42,848 bases of DNA. It comes from Achromobacter dolens (GTDB lineage: Bacteria > Pseudomonadota > Gammaproteobacteria > Burkholderiales > Burkholderiaceae_B). Location: positions 1 to 42,848 of the forward strand of contig NZ_CADIJW010000048.1 of NCBI RefSeq assembly GCF_902859745.1, in the 5' to 3' direction. The position numbers were made by a program, and so were the translations under genes. Shown here piece after piece: positions 20,027 through 26,377 of this stretch (its first letter is position 1; every line of letters starts with the position of its first letter). The notes under the pieces were generated by a model. It ran no database searches. It saw only the letters and a list, made by a program, of their open reading frames with translations, and was not told the origin of the DNA.

Positions 20027-21415
20027 ATGTCTTCGTTCGACATCCAATTGTTGCTCACCGCCCTGGTGAGCGTCCTGGTGCTGGTCGCACTCATCGTCTC
20101 GCGCATCCGCATGCACCCGCTGCTGGCGCTGCTGATCGTGTCCATCGGCGTCGGCTTCGCCACCGGCATGGAGCCGACCGCCATCGTCAAGAACCTGACC
20201 GACGGCGCCGGCAAGACCCTGGGCGCGGTGGGCGTGGTGATCGCGCTGGGCGCCATGCTCGGCAAGATCCTGGCGGACTCGGGCACCACCGAGCGCCTGG
20301 CCAATGCGATCCTGAACCGCACCTCGCCGCGCATGATTCCGTGGACCATGACGCTGGTGGCATTCATCATCGGCATCCCGATGTTCTTCGAGGTGGGCCT
20401 GGTGGTGATGCTGCCGCTGATCTTCAGCGTGGCGCGCAAGCTGGAAGGCCAGGAACGCTTCAAGGGCTCGGCCTATGTGTACGTGGGCGTGCCCGTGATC
20501 TCGGCCCTGGCCGCCATGCACGGCATGGTGCCGCCGCATCCCGGCCCGCTGACGGCTATCGCCAGTCTCAAGACCACGGTCGGCCCGACCATGATCTACG
20601 GCTTTCTCGCCGCCCTGCCCGCCATGATCCTGGGCGGTCCGCTGTACGGCGCCTTCATCGCGCCGCGCATGACGACCCGCCCGGACGAAGCCCTGCTCGA
20701 GCAATTCACCGCCGTCCGCCAGGCCGATGCCGGCCATTCGGTGCCGGGCGTGGGCCTGGGCGTGCTGGCGGCCCTGCTGCCCGCGTTGCTGATGCTGCTG
20801 CACGCGGTGGCCGAGATGCTGCTGCCCAAGACCTCGCCCCTGATGCACGTGGCGGCCTTCCTGGGCAATCCGCTGGTCGCCATGTTGCTGGGCGTGCTGT
20901 TCGCAGCCGTGGCGCTGGTGCTGGCGCGCGGCGGCGACGCCGAGAAGTTGCGCGACGGGCTCGGCAAGAGCCTCAAGCCCATCGCGGGCATCATGCTGAT
21001 CATCGCTGGCGGCGGCGCCTTCCAGCAGGTGCTGACCAGCGCCAAGGTCGGCGACGCCATCGTCCACCTGACCCACCAGTTCGCGTTTCCGCCGCTGGTG
21101 CTGGGCTGGCTGATCGCCATGTTGCTGTCGGTGTCCACCGGCTCGGCCACGGTCGGCATCGTTGGCGCGGCCGGCCTGCTGGCGCCGCTGGCCGGCGCCG
21201 ATCCCTCGCTGAACCTGCCGCTGCTGGCGCTGTCGATCGGCTGCGGCTCGCTGTTCTTCAACTATGCCAATCACGCCGGCTTCTGGATGGTGAAGGAATC
21301 GTTCGGCATGACCATGGGCGAGGCTACCAAGACGATCTCGGTGGTGCAGTCCATCGTGTCGGTGGCCGGCCTGGTGATGGTGCTGCTGTTCAACATGCTG
21401 CCGGCGCTGGGGTGA
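20027..21415 (+). CDS. GntP-family gluconate/sugar-acid permease
   Basis: A 462-residue inner-membrane proton symporter of the GntP family. Conserved family stretches are GVGFATGMEPTAIVKNLTDG, LGAMLGKILADSGTTERLAN, IPMFFEVGLVVMLPLIFS and HGMVPPHPGPLTAI. About twelve to fourteen hydrophobic segments are visible. It would import gluconate or a related hydroxy acid. It is divergent from tRNA-Asn and stands alone, followed by a strong terminator; no kinase gene is adjacent, so the exact substrate is uncertain. Confidence 0.92.
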   Translation: MSSFDIQLLLTALVSVLVLVALIVSRIRMHPLLALLIVSIGVGFATGMEPTAIVKNLTDGAGKTLGAVGVVIALGAMLGKILADSGTTERLANAILNRTSPRMIPWTMTLVAFIIGIPMFFEVGLVVMLPLIFSVARKLEGQERFKGSAYVYVGVPVISALAAMHGMVPPHPGPLTAIASLKTTVGPTMIYGFLAALPAMILGGPLYGAFIAPRMTTRPDEALLEQFTAVRQADAGHSVPGVGLGVLAALLPALLMLLHAVAEMLLPKTSPLMHVAAFLGNPLVAMLLGVLFAAVALVLARGGDAEKLRDGLGKSLKPIAGIMLIIAGGGAFQQVLTSAKVGDAIVHLTHQFAFPPLVLGWLIAMLLSVSTGSATVGIVGAAGLLAPLAGADPSLNLPLLALSIGCGSLFFNYANHAGFWMVKESFGMTMGEATKTISVVQSIVSVAGLVMVLLFNMLPALG

Positions 21416-21467
21416 GCCGCGGCACGGGCCGGCCGGAATGCGGCCGCTGCCTGCGTGCAAGGAAACG

Positions 21468-21496
21468 AAAAAAACGGCCGAATGGCCGTTTTTTTT
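21468..21496 (+). terminator. Rho-independent terminator of the gluconate permease gene
   Basis: AACGGCC (21473-21479) and GGCCGTT (21484-21490) form a perfect stem with loop GAAT, flanked by an A-run on the left and T8 on the right. It can act in both directions but lies directly after the permease gene. Confidence 0.88.
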
Positions 21497-21648
21497 GTCG
21501 GCTGCACGCCGGCACTCCATCAGACAACGCGCAAGCGCGGCTCGCCGTGGCGATCAGACAGGTCGCGTAGACCCGCAGGAGCTGGCGCAGGTGTCGGATT
21601 CCATGGGCATCATGGGTGCACCGTATGGGGAGTTGCCGTCTCGGCGTT

Positions 21649-22050
21649 CTAGACGATATCGCCCCGGTAGACGAGGTGGATCTTGTTGCCGTCGGGGTCG
21701 CGCAGGTACGCGCCATAGTAGCCGTTGCCATAGTGGGGGCGCGGGCCCGGAGCCCCCTCGTCCACGCCTCCCGCGGCAAGCCCGAGGGCATGCGCGTGCC
21801 TCACCGCCTGCTCGTCGGGCGCGAGGAACGCCACCATGCTGCCATTACCCGCGGAGCAGGGCTTTCCATCAAACGGCGCGTAGGCGTAGAACCGAGGCAG
21901 CGTGGCGCCGGGAACCACCCAGCAGAGCGCTGCCGGCCCGCCGTCGGGTGTGACCTGCCGTTGGCGCAGGCCAAGCGGTGCGAGGATCGCATCGTAGAAA
22001 ACCGAGGCGCGGGCCAGATCGCTGACGCCGACCGTGATGTGACTGAACAT
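21649..22050 (-). CDS. VOC-family (glyoxalase/bleomycin-resistance-like) protein
   Basis: A 133-residue small cytoplasmic protein with the vicinal-oxygen-chelate fold pattern. It begins MFSHITVGVSDLARASVFYD with a metal-ligand-type histidine, and ends GAYLRDPDGNKIHLVYRG, the usual second half. Substrate cannot be told. It is the last chromosomal gene before the left boundary of the integrated element, with 257 bases between holding no visible gene. Confidence 0.85.
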   Translation of the reverse strand: MFSHITVGVSDLARASVFYDAILAPLGLRQRQVTPDGGPAALCWVVPGATLPRFYAYAPFDGKPCSAGNGSMVAFLAPDEQAVRHAHALGLAAGGVDEGAPGPRPHYGNGYYGAYLRDPDGNKIHLVYRGDIV

Positions 22051-22307
22051 GGATCCGCATTTCCCAAATCAAGTGCTTCACAAGCAAGCGATCCTCGCTG
22101 CCATGGACTGTCGTGTTACCGCGGCGTTCGGGGCCTGTGCGAGGGACCGAGACAAGTATAGCCACGCCAGACTGGCCGGATGGCCGGACTTCATCGAATC
22201 GATCATTTACCGGTGGCACGGCTCGCGACGAAATCGCGTGATTGATTGGCGAACTGGGACGTTCGGCCTGACCTTGTGCGCTGAGGGAGGATCCCGGGGG
22301 ATGCTGA

Positions 22308-22358
22308 TGGTGCCGGTGAAAGGAATCGAACCCTCGACCTTCTCATTACAAGTGAGCT
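22308..22358 (-). repeat. Left attachment repeat: displaced 3' part of tRNA-Thr
   Basis: Identical over 51 bases to 33108-33158 in the intact tRNA-Thr gene. It covers the encoded CCA, acceptor 3' strand, T arm and anticodon arm, and diverges at 22359 (AA instead of GC). It is a tRNA fragment and not a functional gene. It probably represents the original chromosomal 3' end, displaced when the element inserted and restored the tRNA with its own copy. Confidence 0.93.
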
Positions 22359-23052
22359 AAGAGGCAGTTGCGCCTCTTGTGCACCAAGGTCTTGATTTCA
22401 CAAACACTTCTGCTGGATGTTGAAACCAGTTAGAAATCAATGGTTTGCCGACAGCGCAGCCTCAAATCCCCATTTCGGTAGATCGAAGTACGCACCGGGA
22501 TTTCTGATCTTACCGAAAAAATTTGGCGCTAAGTGGAGCAGATTTGGCGCAAGGTTCGTGAGCGACGCCCTGCTATCGCGCCAGCGGGAGGTTGCGGTAC
22601 ATCGCGGGAGTTATGCGGTATATTTCCCGCAGGTCATAGCTTTGACCGCTGCCATCAGGCCAGTTTTTTTCCGGACTGCGTAAGCAGGCCATTAGAGTCG
22701 ACTGCGTGTGCGACCGATGTTTTCCGGACAGTGCGAGCAGCGGAGCATGGTCACCTCGGATGAGGCAATGAAGCGAAGGGCAGGCTTCGCGTTCATGACA
22801 TTAAACCTGCACGGAAAGCTCCTCGGGTACGCGACGAACCGGGGGGTGAGTAGGATCTAGTGCACATGCAGCGCGCGGTACGCTTCCCTTGATAGAAGAG
22901 GATAGCTGAAAGACCGGAACGACTAAGTGGCGACCGCAAGGCGTGTCGCATGTGCAGCCCCCGGGCGCGGGGGTTCGTTGACGGATACGTACCTTTCTGT
23001 TGCCACCTGACCCGCACGGCAGGCGATGTGGCGATCGCGAAGGCGTGCGTCC
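22359..23052. other. Non-coding left end of the island
   Basis: About 690 bases with no gene I can support. It contains a candidate integrase arm site (22532-22553), an extra GATTTGGCGC-like half copy just before it (22521-22529), a short inverted repeat GCGGGA/TCCCGC (22604-22609 and 22625-22630), and a GC hairpin at 22958-22973. An open frame of 88 codons at 22417-22683 crosses the arm site and looks like chance. The region may hold the promoter for the HTH-repA pair. Confidence 0.5.
22532..22553 (+). repeat. Candidate integrase arm-type site, left copy
   Basis: A 22-base sequence (AGTGGAGCAGATTTGGCGCA and two more bases) that matches 33030-33051 at 19 of 22 positions in the same orientation. 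One copy lies inside each end of the island, 174 bases in from the left repeat and 57 bases in from the right one. This placement suits arm-type binding sites of a tyrosine integrase or its excisionase. Confidence 0.45.
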
Positions 23053-23418
23053 ATGCAATTCGTAAACTCCGTCCAGCCGGCTTTTGCCACTTCCTCGCTA
23101 TCCTACCTGTCCACGAAGTATCCGCCGACGTTGAACGTCGAGCAGCTCGCAGAAATCACCAGCGAATCCCCGCAGACCATCCGTAACCGACTGACTCTTG
23201 GCACCTATCACGTGCCGTCGTTCAAGGTCGGGCGCAAGCGCGTGTTCCGACTGGTCGACGTGGCGCAGTTTCTCGATCAGAGCTTCTTTGATGATCCTAG
23301 CCATCCATCTCTCCGTCGGCCTAAGCGGGGAAGGCCGACGAAGGTAGATCGTGCAATGCGCGAGCAGCACCGCATCGCGGTAGTTGCAAGTAGTCCTGAT
23401 GTCGATGCGCAGGGGTGA
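23053..23418 (+). CDS. Helix-turn-helix DNA-binding protein (AlpA/MerR-like), partner of repA
   Basis: A 121-residue protein from the ATG at 23053. The middle has a winged-helix/excisionase-like motif: TLNVEQLAEITSESPQTIRN followed by a wing with FKVGRKRVFRLVDVAQFLDQ. The C-terminus has a basic RRPKRGRPTKVDR stretch containing an AT-hook-like RGRP. Its stop is 3 bases before the repA start, so the genes form an operon. It may control repA copy number or act as excisionase for the integrase; both are inference. Confidence 0.65.
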   Translation: MQFVNSVQPAFATSSLSYLSTKYPPTLNVEQLAEITSESPQTIRNRLTLGTYHVPSFKVGRKRVFRLVDVAQFLDQSFFDDPSHPSLRRPKRGRPTKVDRAMREQHRIAVVASSPDVDAQG

Positions 23419-23421
23419 GTC

Positions 23422-24372
23422 ATGTCCACCGCTCGCCAAATTCAGATTCCGTCGAGTTCGGCTGGCTTTGCTTCAGATCCTCGGACGGCGTTGAGTTTTG
23501 AGAACCGGCAGAAGCATGCTCAGAAGATCATCGCGCGCGGTGCTCAAATTGCGGAGACTCCACCGGGCGGGGATGACATGGCATTCGTCCACGCGGTGCT
23601 ATGTCAGGTCGGATTGCCCCGCTCTGAAGTCGAGGGTCGCGAATTTATGCGCCAGTCCGGCCAGGCTTGGGTGAATGTGCAAGCGGGCTGGCTGGACGAG
23701 GGGAATGGACCTGTGCCGCAACCCATCCCCTATGGCGTAATGCCCCGGCTTGCCCTCGCCTGGGTGTCCAGCTATGCCAAGCGTCACAATACGCGGCAAA
23801 TTCACATCGGTGACAGCGCAGCCGAGTTTCTGCGTCTGATGGGTATGGAAGTCGACGGCCGCCGCTATCTGACCTTGCGCAAGCAGATGCATGCGCTGGC
23901 CGCGTGTCGGTTGCAGCTCGGGTTCAAGGGTCGCACCTTCAACGGGCAGCCTGTCGAGCAGTTTGACGCCTGGGTGTCCAACCGCGCCACCCAGCAAAGA
24001 CCGCTCTGGCCAGGTGTCATGATTCTTTCAGAGCATTACTTCAACGAGCTGCGGGATAGTGCCGTTCCCCTAGATAATCGCGCCCTGCACGCGCTGAAAG
24101 GATCAGCATTGGCTTTGGATGTGTACTGCTGGTTGGCACATCGTCTGCACCGTATCGAGGGCAAGGGCGTCATGCTGTATTGGAAGTCCCTGCGCGAGCA
24201 GTTCGCCCAGGAATATACCGGAAAGAACGCTGACAAAGACTTCAAGAAGAAATTCGTACCAGCCTTGCGCAAGGTGCAGTCTGTTTATCCGACGGCCAAT
24301 GTCAAGCAGGTTACAGGCGGATTGTTGTTGCTCGGCTCGCCGCCACCTGTTCCGAAGAGGCTTGGGAAATAG
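23422..24372 (+). CDS. repA: Plasmid replication initiator, RepA (RepA_C family)
   Basis: A 316-residue protein similar to plasmid-encoded RepA initiators. The recognisable core runs from about residue 95 to 290: PIPYGVMPRLALAWVSSYAK, then a segment with IHIGDSAAEFLRLMGM, and later ALDVYCWLAHRLHRIEGKG and WKSLREQFAQEY, a winged-helix DNA-binding layout. It would bind iterons and start replication; four iteron-like repeats lie 170 bases downstream. It is translated 3 bases after the HTH gene. A replicon inside an integrated element suggests origin from a plasmid or an excised, self-replicating form. Confidence 0.8.
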   Translation: MSTARQIQIPSSSAGFASDPRTALSFENRQKHAQKIIARGAQIAETPPGGDDMAFVHAVLCQVGLPRSEVEGREFMRQSGQAWVNVQAGWLDEGNGPVPQPIPYGVMPRLALAWVSSYAKRHNTRQIHIGDSAAEFLRLMGMEVDGRRYLTLRKQMHALAACRLQLGFKGRTFNGQPVEQFDAWVSNRATQQRPLWPGVMILSEHYFNELRDSAVPLDNRALHALKGSALALDVYCWLAHRLHRIEGKGVMLYWKSLREQFAQEYTGKNADKDFKKKFVPALRKVQSVYPTANVKQVTGGLLLLGSPPPVPKRLGK

Positions 24373-24520
24373 GCTGCCTCTGAAGATGCCAAGGCCAGGT
24401 TTTCGTCCTGTGCATGGAGTTGGCCAGTTCGGCGACGTCATCAAGTCGCTCGTGAAATCAGCCGCCACGATCGATGCGACCAAGTGTATGGCGTCGCCGT
24501 CGAAAGACCGCGCAGAATCT

Positions 24521-24659
24521 TGTGGACAACAGAACTTATCCCCGTGAAATTGGCCCCCCCTGTTACGTGAAAGTAGACCCCCTTCGGGGCAGTTTCGTAC
24601 GTGAAATTGGCCCCCTTTTGCTCGTGAAATCAGACCCCCCCTAAAACCGGTACGGTTTT
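24521..24659 (+). repeat. Iteron-like repeat array with DnaA-box-like site (candidate origin)
   Basis: Four direct repeats with core CGTGAAA and a C-run start at 24543, 24566, 24600 and 24623. They alternate in two types: GTGAAATTGGCCCCC (first and third, identical) and GTGAAAgtAGACCCCC / GTGAAAtcAGACCCCC (second and fourth). Spacing is 23, 34 and 23 bases, so an A-B pair repeats with a 57-base period. TGTGGACAA at 24521-24529 is a one-mismatch DnaA box on the minus strand. A perfect inverted repeat AAAACCG/CGGTTTT (24643-24659) closes the array. A degenerate extra copy, CGTGAAATCAG, occurs at 24451. Together with upstream repA this looks like a plasmid origin. Confidence 0.6.
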
Positions 24660-24778
24660 CCTGTAAATACATTCCCTGTAGTTCCCTCTGGTAGTTAGGG
24701 AGCGCCAGTGTGTGGGGAACTCTCCGAGATTCCGATATCGGTGGGATGTGACCCATTGCGAAGGTCCAGGACAAGAGA

Positions 24779-24918
24779 CCCCCTCAAGGGGGCTGGATAA
24801 GGTGCGGGCGTTGCCCGCATCACCCCCAGGGCCGGGGGCTCAGCCCCCCTGTCCGGCCCTCTGGGCCGGCCCTTCGACCCCCCGGGGGCCTAGCAGCCCC
24901 CCGGCCGCACGCGGCCGG
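24779..24918. repeat. Cluster of six consecutive GC-rich hairpins
   Basis: Within 140 bases, six short inverted repeats follow one another: CCCCC/GGGGG (24779-24792), TGCGGGC/GCCCGCA (24803-24819), GGGGGCT/AGCCCCC (24834-24848), CCGGCCC/GGGCCGG (24853-24869), CCCCC/GGGGG (24879-24888) and CCGGCCGC/GCGGCCGG (24901-24918). No open frame explains them. They may terminate transcription, fold as single strands during replication or transfer, or block fork passage; function is unknown. The whole non-coding stretch between repA and the next gene is 24373-25052. Confidence 0.7.
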
Positions 24919-25052
24919 CTCCCCCCTGCGACCACCACGAGGTTCCCAGTCGGCAGGGCTAGAATCGCTCAGAACGACCTACGGGCGCACCTTTCGGACC
25001 TGGCAGCCCCACTTACCTTTTCGACCTGTTGGCGTTTTTGAGAGCTTTGGAC

Positions 25053-25277
25053 ATGCACGACAACCAAGACCGTTACCAACCTGTGCCGTTCGACCCCAAG
25101 GAGTTGGCGGCGAAGAGGTGCGTGGCCGAGCCGGCATTTCGAGCCGCCTACGATGCGCTCGAAGACGAATTCGCAGCGCTGCGGCGGCAGTGTCATGCTT
25201 TACATGGTGATCCGTCAGAGATCGAGGCCACGGGCCTTAGCGAAGTTGCGGTAGGGGTGATCAAGGGCTGGGAATGA
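25053..25277 (+). CDS. Hypothetical small protein
   Basis: A 74-residue acidic protein from the ATG at 25053 (MHDNQDRYQPVPFDPKELAA). The stretch AEPAFRAAYDALEDEFAALR resembles the N-terminal helix region of HigA/XRE antitoxins, but the helix-turn-helix that would follow is missing, so it may be a truncated or repurposed antitoxin. No toxin gene is adjacent. Probable but not certain gene. Confidence 0.45.
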   Translation: MHDNQDRYQPVPFDPKELAAKRCVAEPAFRAAYDALEDEFAALRRQCHALHGDPSEIEATGLSEVAVGVIKGWE

Positions 25278-25588
25278 CTCAGCGCGGTAACTTAGTAGCA
25301 GCGGGACCACCTCGAGCCTATGGTAGCCATGACCAAGCCCGACTTTCACCGGTGCAAGTCAACTAAAGGCCAAGGTCAGGCTTGCGTGTCAAACGAACCG
25401 ATACGCGACTACGCCAAGAGCCACCGTGACGAATAGGAATACGATGATTTTGCGTCGCAAAGCAGATATCGCATGCAAGCAGCGTGATGCCGACCCGTAC
25501 TTCACCAACAAGGAAGTGGAAGGTGATGCGTGCTGCACGCCGCGTAGAGCTGCTATTCCCTGCCGAAGGCGTCAGCACCCTGGGGCGG
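25278..25588. other. Intergenic stretch without recognised gene
   Basis: About 310 bases between convergent small genes. Two short plus-strand frames (25328-25435 and 25444-25599) show no ribosome-binding site and an unusual cysteine and arginine content, so I do not call them. No repeats or terminators stand out. Confidence 0.4.
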
Positions 25589-25849
25589 CTATGAATTGAG
25601 GTTAGGTCGCAGCGCACGACGTACAACTGGTGGCGCGCCCTCGAGCACGTGCCGCGCCGTCGCGATGGGCCACCAGCCGCCGGCCTTGCGGTAGGCGATC
25701 TCCTCCGGAGTCATGTTTTCGGCCAGTTCAGCCGATTCCCGCCACCACTCAGCCCACTCATCCAGCTCGGCCGGCGTGGCGGCCTGAGGCAAGGCCAGTC
25801 CCAACAGCTCAGCGATTTTTTCGGCAGACAGCATACCCCCCTTCACCAT
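25589..25849 (-). CDS. Hypothetical small protein at the end of the traY-like operon
   Basis: An 86-residue soluble protein, tryptophan- and glutamate-rich (DEWAEWWRESAELAENMTPE), that I do not recognise. The first ATG at 25849 overlaps the stop of the upstream gene by 7 bases; an internal ATG at 25834 follows a G-run and is an alternative start. Overlap indicates coupling to the 172-residue membrane protein gene. No function assigned. Confidence 0.55.
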   Translation of the reverse strand: MVKGGMLSAEKIAELLGLALPQAATPAELDEWAEWWRESAELAENMTPEEIAYRKAGGWWPIATARHVLEGAPPVVRRALRPNLNS

Positions 25850-26361
25850 CCAATCTGCTGTTTCAGTAGGGCATCGAAGACCGTGTGTTTGTCTCGATCA
25901 AGGGTAAAAACAAACGAACGTCCGTCGGCAAGGACGAATCGCGTTTCCACCGCCGTGTTCTTGTACTCTTCAGAACGACGAAGCAGATCCGAAACCGAAA
26001 ATATCCAGGGCTTTCGGAGGGTGTAAGGCCAGAAGATGACCTTCTGAGCCTTCGTATCGACGCCCATGTACTGGATGCAGCCATTGCTGAATTGTTCGAT
26101 GTTCGGCGACAGGCCTTCACGAGATTTGAGCTTGTTCACCCTATGCTGCAGCGATTCCTTGAAGTGCTCCGGCAACCCTTTGAACAGCGCCCAGCCCCCA
26201 CCAAAGACATAGACGCCGACACCCACGATCAGGGTCAGGCTCCCCTCATAGTTGTTCCGTAGGCCGGCCAGGCCGGAGAGCAGCACGACGACCGCCGCAA
26301 TCAACCCGAAAACCCAGAATGGCCTTACGAGGCCCCACAAGAAAAGAAGTAGCACACGCAT
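25843..26361 (-). CDS. Small membrane protein downstream of traY/dotA-like gene (possible entry-exclusion protein)
   Basis: A 172-residue protein with two N-terminal hydrophobic segments (LLLFLWGLVRPFWVFGLIAA and LTLIVGVGVYVFGGGWALF) and a cytoplasmic C-terminal domain of about 115 residues. I do not recognise the sequence. It lies 16 bases after a DotA/TraY-family gene, the position occupied by the exclusion gene excA in IncI plasmids, where TraY of the donor is the target of recipient exclusion. Size and membrane topology would fit such a role. This is inference from position and topology only. Confidence 0.6.
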   Translation of the reverse strand: MRVLLLFLWGLVRPFWVFGLIAAVVVLLSGLAGLRNNYEGSLTLIVGVGVYVFGGGWALFKGLPEHFKESLQHRVNKLKSREGLSPNIEQFSNGCIQYMGVDTKAQKVIFWPYTLRKPWIFSVSDLLRRSEEYKNTAVETRFVLADGRSFVFTLDRDKHTVFDALLKQQIGW

Positions 26362-26377
26362 TTTTTGGTTCCTTGGT

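Noticed and set aside
22308-22358. A second tRNA-Thr gene
   Set aside because: Only the 3' 51 bases are present; the D arm and acceptor 5' strand are missing, so it is an attachment-site fragment.
22417-22683. 88-codon plus-strand frame in the left end of the island
   Set aside because: No family, no ribosome-binding site, and it runs through the candidate integrase arm site.
24543-24641. The four repeats as the end of an IS21-family insertion sequence
   Set aside because: IS21 ends also carry multiple repeats, but there is no istA/istB gene or second end in the island, while repA and a DnaA-like box are adjacent. I keep it only as an alternative.
24543-24641. CRISPR array
   Set aside because: Repeats are too short and too few, have 2-3-turn spacing and no uniform spacers, and no cas gene is present.
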